This document shows positions 44,040 to 57,131 of a stretch of DNA of 64,000 bases, in pieces. This DNA comes from Diogma glabrata (Eukaryota > Arthropoda > Insecta > Diptera > Cylindrotomidae). A program made the translations under genes and the position numbers. The stretch is taken from NCBI GenBank assembly GCA_963693315.1, contig OY856188.1:99050915-99114914 (forward strand), written 5' to 3'. A model generated the notes under the pieces. The model did no database searches and had not been told where the DNA came from. It saw only the letters and a program-made list of their open reading frames with translations. Position 1 is the first letter of the stretch; the number at the start of each line of letters is the position of its first letter.

Positions 44040-44433
44040 ATAACGGTGCATGCACTATGTATGAGGTTTCTCCTCATGAGATTTGAGCAACTTTTTATTA
44101 TTATTTTTAATAGAAATACAATGCTTTAAAATGTAGGTAGCTAAATTCTCTACTAATCATGAGGAAAAAGTTCAGAAATTTTTAACTTTTTCATTGAGGA
44201 AAAAGTGTTTCAAAAATAAATGTTTTTTTTCTCAAAATAAATATTCATACAAACTTGGATCTCTTGAGTAAACGTATTTTCATTGTGCATGCTCTGTTGA
44301 TAAAAATAAAAATATCAAAACAAAATTAAAATTTATAAAAAAACAACGTAACCGAAAATCGTGACGATTTTTTTAAATTTTGTACTGCTTTAAAATTTCT
44401 CTCATACGCCGATAAAGAACTTTCACTTCAAAA
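44040..44433. other. No supported gene
   Basis: AT-rich sequence between the minisatellite and a LINE fragment. A small inverted GAGGTTTCTCCTC motif lies near 44070. Confidence 0.5.
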
Positions 44434-44878
44434 AATCATATATTCTTCCCTGTATGGAATATTGTTCTCACATTTGGGGTGGAGCCTACATAAGTAGTTT
44501 GATATGTCTTGATTCTATACAGCGAAAAGCTGTTAAATTGATTGGCAACTCGACTCTTACTAACGAACTTGATTCCTTGCAACATAAAAGAGACGTCACT
44601 GGTTTGACGGTATTTTACAAGTATATTATAGACGAGTAGGCGTCTGCGGGGATCAAATCGATTTTGTGTGAACCAGCAAACTTCGTGCCGTTCTCCAAAG
44701 CATCAATAGCAGCCCATCCTTATACGGTTCGAGAGAAAATATGTAGAACTGTCGCTTTTCAACGATTTGTTAACAGAGTTTCTCATCTCTGGAATGCCTT
44801 ACCGTTGTGGGTCTTTCCTGATAATTTTAATCCTCAAAACTTTAAGATAAACGTTAGTAAATTCCTCAAAGAAATTTA
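44434..44878 (+). pseudogene. LINE C-terminal RT fragment, second family member
   Basis: Translates as YILPCMEYCSHIWGG, SIQRKAVKLIG, DSLQHKRDVTGLTVFYKY, and after a TAG at 44637 a final segment ending SHLWNALPLWVFP...FLKEI. This matches the C-terminal region of the LINE at 41.4-42.1 kb in layout but is diverged, so it is another Jockey/CR1-like element. Truncated at its 5' side. Confidence 0.8.
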
Positions 44879-44879
44879 A

Positions 44880-45455
44880 TAAATACTCTCGAGCCCTAGT
44901 TCCCTAGTTAGCATGGTATCTTCGGATATTCAGAGACGTTAATTTTTAATGAATAACACTAAACATGCCTAACATTGAATAAAAAAAAAGATTGTCAATC
45001 CTAATCGACATTCTACCGCCAATTCATTGAAATCAATAATAGTGGTTGCATCGTATGGCTTAAATTTTATTTGGCTTTTAAACGAATTACATATTTATAA
45101 TTATTCAAAAGAAATTATTATTGCTATTATTTATTATTATTCAGGAACACAATTTTTTTAATTTTATCTTAATGCGATATGATGAAAAATATTTTTTATC
45201 CCTGAGGGGCATGCACGAAAAAACTTGAAGGTTTTACAACCCTCGAACACGCAACATATTATTGTTCATGAGAAAACACGGGGTTTCTAGATTCCAGCCC
45301 TCAAATTGCCATTATTTAGCCTTGTGACTTATTAACAGTCGCAAATCGCAAAATCAATTACAAATTATTTGGTGGCATACCAGTCAAATCCGATGAATTC
45401 AACACTTCAACAGGAAAGTTGACCACTGCCTTAGGATCGACAACAGCGTCAATCG
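44880..45455. other. No supported gene
   Basis: AT-rich; nothing recognisable. Confidence 0.5.
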
Positions 45456-46680
45456 ATTTAAACGATAATTTTTTTTTGCTGTCAGAAATTTTATTTTTCA
45501 TTCATACAAACTGTGATATTTAAACAGTAGGCTTTGCTTTAACTGTCGGCAATTCTTCTTGTCGTCGATAATTTTGCTTTGTCGTTATGAAAATTCTTTG
45601 TTGTCATTTTTTCTTCTAACAAAATGAAATATAATTTCATCTTAGTAGGCGCATAAATTTGTAATTTATTTTTCACAAATAAACAAACATGCAAATATTT
45701 ATGAATGAAAACGGACATTTTTATTATTTGCATTTTTACATAATTTTGTATTATTAAATAATTTGTAGAAAAATTTTATTTAGAAACTAATAATTATCTT
45801 TTAAACAAAATTATAATTAAAAAAAATTATCTCATTAAATACCACTCTTCATTGAAATTTTTGTCTAAAATTTTTCAATTTTACTCATTAAATTATTTTT
45901 AAGCAACACTGCTCAATCAAACCACTACTTAAACCACTCGTCCTTCGGACTCGTGGTTTATTGTGCGCTTTGATTCGCAGTGTTGCTAAATAATTTAATT
46001 CGTAAAATCAAAAAATTTTCGAAAAAATTTCAATGACTCGTGGTATTACAACCGATAATTTTTTTTTGCTGTCAGAAATTTTATTTTTCATTCATACAAA
46101 CTATGATATTTAAACAGTAGGCTTTGTTTTAACTGTCGGCAATTCTTCTTGTCGTCGATAATTTTGCTTTGTCGTTATGAAAATTCTTTGTTGTCATTTT
46201 TTCTTCTAACAAAATAAAATATAATTTCATCTTAGTAGGCGCTTAGTAGGCTCTTAGTAAATGCTATAAATTTGTAATTTATTTTTGACAAATAAACATA
46301 AACATGCAATCATTTATGAATGGGAACGGACATTTTTATTATTTGCAAATTGCATTTTACATAATTTTGTATTAATGAATAATTTGTAGACAAAATTTTA
46401 TTTAGAAACTAATAATTATCTTTTAAACAAAATTATAATTAAAAAAAAATTATCTCATTAAATACCACTCTTCATTGAAATTTTTGTCTAAAATTTTTCA
46501 ATTTTACTCATTAAATTATTTTTAAGCAACACTGCTCAATCAAACCACTACTTAAACCACTGGTCCTTCGGACTCGTGGTTTATTGTGCGCTTTGATTCG
46601 CAGTGTTGCTAAATAATTTAATTCGTAAAATCAAAAAATTTTCGAAAAAACTTCAATGACTCGTGGTATTACAACCGATA
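45456..46680 (+). repeat. Two tandem copies of an approximately 600-bp repeat ending in a hairpin
   Basis: Both copies start GATAATTTTTTTTTGCTGTC AG and run through GTAGGCTTTG and AATTCTTCTTGTCGTCGATA. Both end with a hairpin in which CAACACTGC pairs with GCAGTGTTG around a core CGTCCTTCGGACTCG (45905-45976 and 46526-46610). Copy 2 has a small extra duplication GCTTAGTAGGCTCTTAGTAA. Confidence 0.85.
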
Positions 46681-46689
46681 ATTCATTGC

Positions 46690-47600
46690 CAGGCAATATC
46701 TTTGGGCATCGAATGGATTATGTATTTTCATGCAATTTAATGTTTTCGTTGGCAATTTTGAGCAATTGTTCGCCATTGGTGTGATTCTTTCAAGCATAGA
46801 TTAATTTTATCTGCATATTTGGCACGAGGAATGACCGGTAATGTCTGCCTGAAATCACTTGTCAGCAGCAGTTTATTGAAATTTGCGAGCGTTCTATTGG
46901 GAGCTTCAAGTGTATGCTTATGGGCCATAAGGCATACATCCCAGATATTTAGCATTTTTTTAAAGCTTCAACTCTTCAATGTTTTTTATGTTACACATTG
47001 CATCTAGATTTTGTGTTAATGTTCAATGGTAACTTAAGTGCTGAGTGTCCAGTTCACAAATCATCAATCAAGGTTGTTGCAATGCTAATGAAGCAATTAG
47101 CAATGCAATATGATTTTTTGATCGAATGCGCGCAGGTATCATTGAGATGAGGAATGTTTTGGCAGTGCCACATGCTCCGTCCAAAAATAAAAATCCATCT
47201 TGATGTTCTGCAATTGACAAATGAATTTGTTCATATATGTTTTTTGCACAACAGTTTGGAGTTGCTCATTATTAGCAACATAAGTAGCCAAAGAGGTTGT
47301 ATCGTACTGTTGTTCACGTAATGATTTCTGCTGATGTGCGGTGTGGTGAGGACATGCCAAATTGAATGAGTGCCTTGTTATATATTTTTGGCGGAAAATC
47401 GATGTTGGGATCTTGATCAGCAACCCGAATGCGATTTAGTATGTCCTGACTCATCTAATCTGTATATTTATCCCAGAGAGCAGAAGCTTCACACAGAAAA
47501 TATGTGATCAATAACATAACGAATAATTGACGAATTTGATGAGGAAAAAACTCTACTGCATCTGCAAGTGTGATATCCTCCTAATGGTTATCATTACTAT
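46690..47600 (-). pseudogene. Helitron helicase relic (Pif1-like)
   Basis: Read right to left: MSQDILNRIRVADQDPNIDF near 47450, YDTTSLATYVANNEQL, a degenerate Walker A LDGACGTAKTFL near 47160-47190, and then IWDVCLMAHKHTLEA (Walker B region) with DFRQTLPVIPRAKYADKINL near 46950-46790. These blocks are the hallmark of the Pif1-family helicase of animal Helitrons. Frameshifts separate the pieces and the C-terminal half and Rep domain are missing. Helitron termini (TC...CTRR hairpin) are not identified. Confidence 0.85.
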
Positions 47601-47631
47601 TCGCAAACGTTGAAATTTTTATAACACACAT

Positions 47632-48813
47632 AGACCAAGCTCCCACGACACTTTAGTCTACCTCACATGTAACCTCTGTGCAATTGGGTTTAGCTTATAT
47701 AACCTTTTTCAGAAAATATCTATCCAGTGGCCGACTTTCTCTTTTACGTTAATTAATATTTTTAATTAATTTTTGTAATCACTAATTACAAAAGCCTACT
47801 TATTTGGAATGTAACCTCGGTGAAATTTCTTGATATAATTGAGACTTTTGTATAATTTAAGAAAATCTTGGTCTGCCTTGAGATTTTTGTTTTAAAGTAC
47901 CTGGCAGACCTAATTGAATGGATGAAAAATTGATGCCATAGTTACCCCACATGTAACCTCGCTGAAATTTCTTAACATAATTGAGACTTTTGTTTAGTTA
48001 CAGAAAACGTTGGTTGGCCTTGAAATTTTTGTTTTTAAGTGCCTGGCAGACCTAATTGAATGGATGAAAAATTGATGCCATAGTTACCCCACATGTAACC
48101 TCGCTGAAATTTCTTGACATAATTGAGACTTTTGTTTAGCTACAAAAAATGTTGGTCGGCCTTGAAATTTTTGTTTTTAAGTGCCTGGCAGACCGAATTA
48201 AATAGATGAAAAATTGATGCCATAGTTACCCCACATGTAACCTCGCTGAAATTTCTTGACATAATTGAAACTTTTGTATAGTTACAGAAAACTTTGGTCG
48301 GCCTTGAGATATTTGTTTTAAAGTGCCTGGCAGACCTAATTGAATGGATGAAAAATTGATGCCATATATACCCCACATGTAACCTCGCTGGAATTTCTTG
48401 ACATAATTGAGACTTTTGTTTAGTTACAAAAAATGTTGGTCGGCCTTGAAATTTTTGTTTTTAAGTGCCTGGCAGACCTAATTGAATGGATGAAAAATTG
48501 ATGCCATAGTTACCTCACATGTAACCTTCTCCAGATTTTTGTATATAAAAGAGTACATCTTGTCTAATAAAAAAAATCTGTCGGCCTCGCAAAAAACATT
48601 AATAAATATAGCCGACGTTATTTTTAATAAATGACATCGCGCGCGAGAATAATGCATTACACCAGCAGTTTGAATTTTAGAATGGTTCGGTAACAATTTT
48701 CAATAATTATATTTTTTGACATTTTATTGCTAATAATTTCGATGATATTGATAATTTAATAATAAACAATTTTCATGATTATTATAATAATCTGGAACAT
48801 TCTTACTATATGT
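47632..48813 (+). repeat. Left inverted arm with 142-bp tandem units
   Basis: Units begin CCTCGCTGAAATTTCTTGAC near 47957, 48099, 48241 and 48382, plus a more diverged unit near 47815 with CCTCGGTG. Each contains AGTGCCTGGCAGACC and ACATGTAACCTCGCTG. Confidence 0.9.
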
Positions 48814-49089
48814 AAGACTAATCTTACTATATGCATGTATACATGCATTAAAAAAAATACCTAAAACGCAGCAATCTTTGAAGTTTCATATCTCTTTGAC
48901 TATTTTACATACTTTTTTGTTTTATATACAATTTGTTTATTGCTACCATCGAGTGTGAAGCGTAAAACTACATTGTTCGACGTACTTTTAAGTGAAAAAA
49001 GAGTTTTACATTTTTTAATATACATATATAAAATAATTTGTTTTTCTAAAGGGTTGTTATTATGAATAATTTAAAGTTTAAAATCTGTT

Positions 49090-49890
49090 TTGTATGTGAG
49101 GAAAAGGACAAAAATGTTACTATATTTACAGACAATAGTAATCCAGGCTTCAGATACCGACATACTCATTATTTTATTGGGTAATTATTATAAATTTTTG
49201 AACGTAGAAATATGGTTACAATGTTTTGATAACCATAATGACATTTTATATTATAATTGTTCACGTTTGGCAGAAATATTAGGTGAACGATTATGCCGCA
49301 GTCTGCCTGGGTTCCACGCTTATACGGGATCAGACTATACCTTTGTTAAGAAAGGTAAAATTCGGCCGTTCAATATTTTAGAAAAATCACTCAAATTCCA
49401 AAATCTCTTTATATCATTGACAACTCCAATTGATATTTTAGACGAGGACAAAATGGAATTTGCAGGCGTTTACAGTAGAATTCTACAACATTAAAAATTG
49501 TAAAACTGTAAATGCTGCGAGATATGAAATATTCCAACAGTTCTACACTGCTAATAATCAGCATGAATATTTTTTAAAAAAACTAAAAAATTTTGACAGC
49601 TCTTTAATTCCTCCGTGCTGGCGTTCTCTTCAACCAAAAGTATTACGCACTATTTTTATTAACTCTATGTGGCAAAACGCCACAAATGCTGAATGCATGG
49701 TTTATCGTCCTGAGGAAAACGGTTGGCTTCTCGAAGATCAAAAATTAAAACCACTTTGGTAAAAAGGATCATCACTTCCTCAACGCGTAGAAGATGTTCT
49801 TCTACAGGACGATAAATTCTATGAGGAAAATGATGACGACGATGACAATGATCGAACAGAACTGGATTGTTTTGATGATATCGACGGATG
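49090..49890 (+). pseudogene. FEN1/XPG-like nuclease relic inside the Foldback-like element
   Basis: The open part begins with QASDTDILIILLG (D-x-D strand) and continues with ILGERLCRSLPGFHAYTGSDYTFVKKGKIRPFNILEKS, in which TGSDYT matches the FEN1-type GSDY motif followed by a Gly/Lys turn. After a frame change near 49460 come VEFYNIKNCKTVNAARYEIF, LIPPCWRSLQPKVLRT, SMWQNATNAECMV and ENGWLLED, blocks I recall from multi-copy insect proteins of unknown function. A stop at 49760 is followed in frame by an acidic tail ending FDDIDG near 49890. The N-terminal half with VID and VFDG motifs is missing. It is related to, but not the same subfamily as, the gene at 3926-12166, and has no CXC-type block. 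Confidence 0.65.
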
Positions 49891-50106
49891 ACCGCTTTCT
49901 TGATGTAAATATGAAAGGACTTAAATATTCTTTTTGTTTTCTACTATTATTTACTAGCAAAATATGATAATTATAAAATTAAATATGAAATATTAAAATA
50001 TTATTTTAAAAGTATTGAATTATAATTGTTATTGTTAAAATTACTTGTAATAAAAAAATCTCTTATATTAATTTCTTTTATCTAACTTTTTATGGATGTG
50101 TGGCAG

Positions 50107-51288
50107 TATATAGTAAGAATGTTCCAGATTATTATAATAATCATGAAAATTGTTTATTATTAAATTATCAACATCATCGAAATTATTAACAATAAAATGT
50201 CAAAAAATATAATTAATGAAAATTGTTACCGAACCATTCTAAAATTCAAACTGCTGGTGTAATGCATTATTCTCGCGCGCGATGTCATTTATTAAAAATA
50301 ACGTCGGCTATATTTATTAATGTTTTTTGCGAGGCCGACAGATGTTTTTTTATTAGACAAGATGTACTCTTTTATATACAAAAATCTGGAGAAGGTTACA
50401 TGTGAGGTAACTATGGCATCAATTTTTCATCCATTCAATTAGGTCTGCCAGGCACTTAAAAACAAAAATTTCAAGGCCAACCAACATTTTTTGTAACTAA
50501 ACAAAAGTCTCAATTATGTCAAGAAATTCCAGCGAGGTTACATGTGGGGTATATATGGTATCAATTTTTCATCCATTCAATTAGGTCTGCCAGGCACTTA
50601 AAAACAAAAATCTTAAGGCCGACCAACATTTTTTGTAACTAAACAAAAGTCTCAATTATGTCAAGAAATTTCAGCGAGGTTACATGTGAGGTAACTATGG
50701 CATCAATTTTTCATCTATTTAATTCGGTCTGCCAGGCACTTAAAAACAAAAATTTCAAGGCCGACCAACATTTTTTGTAGCTAAACAAAAGTCTCAATTA
50801 TGTCAAGAAATTTCAGCGAGGTTACATGTGGGGTAACTATGGCATCAATTTTTCATCCATTCAATTAGGTCTGCCAGGCACTTAAAAACAAAAATTTCAA
50901 GGCCGACCAACATTTTTTGTAACTAAACAAAAGTCTCAATTATGTCAAGAAATTCCAGCGAGGTTACATGTGGGGTAACTACGGCATCAATTTTTCATCC
51001 ATTCAATTAGGTCTGCCAGGTACCTTAAAACAAAAATCTCAAGGCAGACCAAGATTTTCTTAAATTATACAAAAGTCTCAATTATATCAAGAAATTTCAC
51101 CGAGGTTACATTCCAAATAAGTAGGCTTTTGTAATTAGTGATTACAAAAATTAATTAAAAATATTAATTAACGTAAAAGAGAAAGTCGGCCACTGGATAG
51201 ATATTTTCTGAAAAAGGTTATATAAGCTAAACCCAATTGCACAGAGGTTACATGTGAGGTAGACTAAAGTGTCGTGGGAGCTTGGTCT
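50107..51288 (-). repeat. Right inverted arm with 142-bp tandem units
   Basis: Reverse complement of 47632-48813, with only scattered substitutions (for example the first units differ at GGGGTA versus GAGGTA). Confidence 0.9.
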
Positions 51289-51419
51289 AACATAAAACCT
51301 ATTGTACGAATGGAGAAATTATAAAAAAATTGCCGGAATTGACGAACCGAAAGTTGGAACTAAACTGTAACAAATCATACTTTAATATATTAGCATATTT
51401 ATCAAGTTTAGTCAAAAAC

Positions 51420-51830
51420 CATTATCAGAAACTGATGTTATTCAAGTTTCAAATAAACAGGTGCTCAAGAAGTCCCCCACGACTTACCTCAATATCGCCC
51501 AAAAACTAATCAGTTATTTGTCCTCCCATAATCTCCATTCAATTCGATTATAAAATATCAGGAATAAATGTTATAGATCTTTAAAAAAACAGGTTTTCGA
51601 GATACACCCACAACCTCCAACCCTTTGTCTAATGTACTCAAAAGCTTATAAAATCTTTCTCAAATCTTTTCCATTAACTTTTATAAACTTTTCATGAAAA
51701 TCGATTTGTAACTGTTAACTACAGCAGGGATAAACACTTTAAAAAAATTAAAAAAAAAATTTAGCCAGAAGTGACAAACTGGAAGCTGGTACGCAGAAAT
51801 ATTAGAAACAGTGCTAAAACCTCCCAAGTA
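51420..51830 (-). repeat. Dispersed repeat module, inverted relative to 2790-3320
   Basis: On the minus strand it reads through GGTTTTAGCACTGTTTC, GTCACTTCTGGC and ACAGTTACAAATCGA in an order similar to 13380-14480. Diverged copy. Confidence 0.5.
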
Positions 51831-53330
51831 GAAATTTGTCAGGGCTCAAATAAGGTCCTGATCAGGTTTGCCCTTATCGGGATCAGGCATTGGAAGGCAG
51901 TCTGAGTGGGTTCTGATCATAAGTGTAACGCTTTTTCCCTCTCATGTTCTGATTGGGATTGCCGGATCTGACCCTGATTAGGATAATTGGATCAGACCTT
52001 GATTTGGATATCCGGACCAGACCCTAATATATATTTATAATTTATATAAATAAATTAATTAAAATAAAATAAAAAATTACAATGGAAAAAATTAAACTAT
52101 ATACCATCTAAATCACTATTAATATTGTCTTTCAGCCGAGAAGCGATAACTAAAACATACATGAAACAATTTTAACTATATATTTCTAAAATGAATAATA
52201 CTCTAGTAAATTTTAACCAATAGAAATTTCAGCTAGGGGTCAAATACGAAAAACTAATTCAGGGCCTGATATATTCAAATTCAATCAGGGCCTAATATAT
52301 TCAAATTCAAATTCAAATCAGGGCCTGATATATTCAAATAAGGTTAACCGTAAAAAGGTGTGGTAAATTAGGTGCGGAACAGGACCACATCAGATTGCAC
52401 TATTAAGGCTTGCTATTTCTGGACTGACCAGGACCTGATAACGCCCTGACCATATTCAGGCTTTTTCTAACTAATTCCTGCCCGCGATAGAAATGATATT
52501 TGAACGAAACGGTTAAAAGACAATAACCATTTTTTGAGTCAGTTTTTTTAATTTTATCTTACCTTAACATAAGTTAACCAATGTAATATCGCATTAAATA
52601 CATCTAAAGTAAAACCAGTAATTAAATCTATTACCTAAAATTGAATGGTCGATTCAAATTTAATAAATATACCGTATTTGTTTTATTTATATTAGCAATA
52701 GTTTAATGGAGTAATTGATTGCACCATTATAATTGTAATTCTGTGGTTATTCAGTGCATTTTAGAACGTTGCATCTGATAATTACATATGAGATGGCTCT
52801 TATTTTCAGAAATTTTACATTAGCATTTAATTTGTACTAAACAATTTATATTTTTTCATAAAACGATTTAAGTTTTTTTATACAAACACAAAAACTTCGA
52901 TATATTCTAGTCTGATTGTTTGACCCCATATGCAAAAAACAATAAACCTTTCATACGCTGGCCCTCTCAATTTTTTTAATATGGTGCACATATTACACAA
53001 CAAAATGGGGCTATTGGCTCACGAATTTCAGTGCCAAAAGAACAATCTGCAGCAAAACAATTTCTTTTAAATCGTACTTTTTATCAGTCAAACATACCAT
53101 ATCATCAATTTTTATGACAAATCATCAAAGATCGAAAATTCAAAGATTCAAACATTTTGTTGCAGGCTTAGCATATATCGAGGGTTTTGACAAATACAAT
53201 ACAAATTTTCTTTTGATTTGCTGAAGCGCATTCTATTAACGGATATAATATAACTAGCATGAATATACGAAAAGCTTTAAACAAAAAATTGTTAAATTTT
53301 TATATTCATTATTACTTCGGTCTGAAAGAC
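51831..53330. other. No supported gene
   Basis: Contains repeated CAGGGCCTGATATATTCAAA-type phrases (51850-52330) suggesting a small degenerate tandem repeat. The remainder is AT-rich and unrecognised. Confidence 0.45.
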
Positions 53331-53446
53331 CTAAGTATTACATTCATGAGCTCAAAGTGAAATTCTTACCCCCACTTTTTTTGACATTTCTCGACGTTTT
53401 AGGATTTCCTGATTCTAAAAAACAAAAAAAAAAAAATGTATGTCTG

Positions 53447-53472
53447 TCTGCCGGCCGGCCGGCCGGCCGTCC
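53447..53472. repeat. CCGG microsatellite
   Basis: CTGCCGGCCGGCCGGCCGGC-type tract following a GTATGTCTGTCTG run and an A-tract. This is a GC-only island in AT-rich DNA and lies in a repeat whose left end has the palindrome ACTTCGGTCTGAAAGACCTAAGT (53314-53336). Confidence 0.9.
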
Positions 53473-53744
53473 GCCGTCATTACCTACGCTGCAGGGAAAA
53501 CCGCTGGAGGGATTTCAAAAATTTTTTTTTCTAAAAATAGGTATTCACAAGGGACAGGTCCGAAAGGACGCTGTGTTCGATAACTGTACCGGAAGTGTGT
53601 CAAAAAATCATTATGTGTGTCAAAAATAGCAAATTTTCATATTTTTAGCTTAAAAAACGTTCATTTTAAGTGATTACGAGTAGGAACATTCAATTTCGAG
53701 AAATCTTGATGGTCGGGATTGGTATGTGAGATCAAAAACTAGAT

Positions 53745-54375
53745 TATTGCATTATAAGTTTGTCAAAAAAATGTTGTCAAGTGTGTCAAAAGAAAGATTT
53801 TTATTTATTTTTTTACCTAATTTTTTGGAAAAAAAAAAACTTAATTGTTTGTTTGAAATGAAGTTTTATTATTATTATTGAGAATTATGGCATTATAAGT
53901 TTGTCAAAAAAATGTTGCCAAGTGTGTCAAAAGAAAGATGTTTATTTATTTTTTTACCCAATTTTTTGGAAAAAACCAAATGGTTTGTTTGAAATGAAAT
54001 TTTATTATTATTATTGAGAATTATGGCATTATAAGTTTGTCAAAAAAATGTTGTCAAGTGTGTCAAAAGATTTTTATTTAGTTTTTTACCCAATTTTTTG
54101 GAAAAAAATAAAATTGTTTCTTTGAAATGAAATTTTATTATTATTATTGAGAATTATGGCATTATAAGTTTGTCAAAATATGTTGTCAAGTGTGTCAAAA
54201 GAAAGGTTTTTATTTATTTTTTACCCAATTTTTTTAGAAAAAAATAAAATTAATAGTGTGTATGACATGATATTTAATTATTATTATAGAGAATTATGGC
54301 ATTATAAGTTTGTCAAAAAATAATGTCAAGTGTGTCAAAAAAAGATTTTATTTAATTTTTTAGCCAATTTTTTGG
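53745..54375 (+). repeat. Tandem repeat, 130-145 bp x 5
   Basis: GCATTATAAGTTTGTCAAAA recurs near 53748, 53891, 54028, 54158 and 54299, each followed by GTCAAGTGTGTCAAAAG, a T-rich block, TTTTTTGGAAAAAA and TTATTATTATTGAGAATTATG. No coding capacity. Confidence 0.9.
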
Positions 54376-54419
54376 AAAAAAAAATGTAGCTGTTTTTATG
54401 ACGCAAATGTAATTTAAAA

Positions 54420-54860
54420 TGAAATTGGACATGGAAATTTTTGAATTTGTTATAGTTTTTGAAATATTTTTGGAATTTTGAAAAAGTTTGTATTTTTGAT
54501 TTTGTAATAATTTTTGCAATATTTTTTGAATTTCGGAAAAAGTTTTAATTTTTGATTTTGTAAGAATTTTTGGAATATTTTTAGAATGTTGAAAAATTTT
54601 TAATTTTTGATATTATTATAATTTTTGGAATTTTGAAAAAATTTTCAATTTTTGATTTTGTAATAATTTTTGGAATATTTTTAGAATTTTGGAAAAAGTT
54701 TGAATTTTTAAGAATTTTTAAGAATTATTGGAATTTAGAAAAAATTTAAATATTTGATTTTATTCTAATTTTTGGAATATTTTTGGAATTTTGAAAAAGT
54801 TTGATTTTATTTAATTTAACAATATTTTTGGAATTTTGATTATAATTTTCCGGCAACGTA
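54420..54860 (+). repeat. Degenerate tandem repeat, about 65 bp
   Basis: ATTTTTGGAATTTTGAAAAA and TTTTTGATTTTGTAATAATT alternate about seven times with many changes. Confidence 0.75.
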
Positions 54861-57131
54861 TTGATGTTTTGTGTTAATTTTGTAATAAATTTTTAAACAG
54901 AGATAAAAAATACTTGTACTTTAACAAAGAGTTATGTTTGATATACATCGCTGCCCAAAACTAAAAACCATGTCCTCATAAAAGTTTTTTGCCGAAAACT
55001 ATATCAAAATCCTTAACCCAGACCGAAGTCTTGATATCTCAGAGCTGTGAGATTTCAGTCCCTCCATATTTTATAATGTGAGACCATTTTTTCATATAAA
55101 AATGACAAAAACTTGTATGATTTCTTCGATTATAATGATATACCCAGTATTAGCTAAATCCCTACGCTGGAAATGGGTCAATCAGACTATATGGATTTCG
55201 GTGTAATTGTTGAAGCTTTTATAGAATGGAGAAAAATTTGAATTTTTTTTCAGTTTTATTAAGTTTGTTGGTCTAAAACTTTTAGAAACACGTACAGATT
55301 GCTTCAACAAATTTGTCTTTTAAATTTGGGACTAATCCCATAGAGGGAAGCTATTGCAAAATTGATCACAAGACACAAAATAGTATACCCAACACAACTG
55401 TCAAAATCCAAGTTAAATAAAAGTATGTATAATAATAATAACACATCCGTTCAGGAGAAAATCTATTTTTCAAAATTCACACATTAAATTTATATTGGAT
55501 AAGTTTTCTTTTCGAAAGCTTGGTAGATTTTATAATTAGGAGATTAATTACAAATTTCAATAAAAAGTGTTTTTGTAAGTGTTGCACTTAATTCGCTTTT
55601 AATACTTAAGTCAACAAAAAAAATTAAGTCAAAGTTATAATATTCAGGCTTTTTCTTGTGAATTGCTTTCATGTTTCAAAAATTAAAATATCATTATTTT
55701 ATGACTTTATGTTCGTATTTTAAATGAGTTTGTCTTCTATCAATGCTTAATAAATCAACATATATCATTTAAATAAAATTTATTATAAAGTAAATAAAAT
55801 GTATGTATTTTATTTTTATAGTTTAAAATAAACAATGTTTTTCGGCTGTGTTTGTATTTTGCAGCATGGGTTAATACAAATAGATAAATAATTTGTTTTT
55901 AAATTAAACAATATGATACCAGTTATATATAAATATAATAGATCAAGCAGAGCGTTGCTACTTTTCAAAAGTAGAACTAAATATTAATGAGGGGAAAATT
56001 AAATCGCGTGTGGGTTCAAGATTTAATTTGAAAAAAAAAAGTTGAACTTGGAAAGTGGTATATTTATGTGGAGGCAGATCGAACGTTTAACCAAATAATT
56101 ATATATTAAGTTTTACCAAATGTGTAACCATTGGACGTAATTGAAAAAAAGGAATTCTACGTCAATTGTTCCGTTCATATTTTAAATTCAAAAATTTTGT
56201 GTCAGAATATAAGTTAATGAGCTATTTCTATTTAATTTGTTTATTGTACAGATAACTTGGGAAAGAAAATGGTTTCTCATCTCTTTCTTAATCTTGACTT
56301 AAATTTATTATTCTCAAAACAAAATTAAACATATTTGATAAAAATTCTTATATCTTTTAAAACCATTAGTATGACTTTTTATTTGATTATTGTTTTGATT
56401 CATCTTTTTTCTTTCATGTTGAAGCAATAACAAAGATGTCGATATGTTGAACGTAGTTGATGAGACATATAATTTCACGTGCGTTGTGTATAAATGAAGT
56501 AAGAATTTGTCATCATGTGATTTGCTCTGAATTCTGATTAATGATATTCTTTTATGTTCTTTTATTATAAAGAATATGATTGTTATTTCTATAACGTTTT
56601 AATATAACAATAACTCAAATACAATTAAATTGTGTTTTACTCAAATCATTTCAATAAAAAGTTCATAGCTGCAAGTGGATCTAAGTAAAGGACTTAGCCC
56701 CAAAAGATTGATAAAAATTAAAAATGGGCTCTTTCAAAATTCAAAAATAATTTTGCATTTTAATCAAATACTCGGGTTACCCGAATATTTGGGTAATTAA
56801 AACAAAACAAATTTTTAGCAGGTCAGTTGTACATATTTAATCAACTTAGCTTAAAAATACGTTAAACAAATATAAATGAATTCAATTTCAAATATAAATG
56901 AATTTTTATAATCATTTATAAGATTCAATATAACTTCGTGTTTAGAAAATAGTATTTCTAAACATTAATTCATTAAGTGTGGAAGGAGCTAACGAACTGC
57001 AAATTTTGGTTACTATATTGTTGACTACTGAAAACATCCGTTCGCATTCCGTGGATGTATAGTCCCTGGACACACGCCGATTTCATGTGATGATTACCAC
57101 ATATTTTAAACTTCGTGAGGCGCCTGTCCTT
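54861..57131. other. No supported gene
   Basis: AT-rich sequence with no long frame or motif. A short palindromic phrase ACTCGGGTTACCCGAATATTTGGG lies at about 56771. Confidence 0.5.

Larger units (their letters stand above)
47632..51288. mobile_element. Foldback-like element with 1182-bp inverted arms and a FEN1-like nuclease gene
   Basis: Left arm 47632-48813 and right arm 50107-51288 are near-perfect reverse complements of equal length, ending AGACCAAGCTCCCACGAC and its complement. Each arm contains about five tandem units of 142 bp. The 1293-bp centre carries a nuclease relic. Long inverted arms made of tandem repeats are the defining architecture of Drosophila Foldback elements, though no sequence relation is claimed. 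No clear target duplication is visible. Confidence 0.85.

Noticed and set aside
42714..44043. Long open frames on both strands (over 400 codons) as repeat-protein genes
   Set aside because: They are produced by a stop-free 9-bp minisatellite; no promoter, start context or non-repeat domain is present.
47815..48530. 142-bp units as a CRISPR-like or satellite array
   Set aside because: Units are contiguous, long and mirrored in an inverted arm, matching Foldback-type transposon ends.
51831..52470. Repeated CAGGGCCTGATA phrases as a MITE with inverted ends
   Set aside because: I could not find consistent ends or a target duplication; kept only as unassigned repeat-rich sequence.
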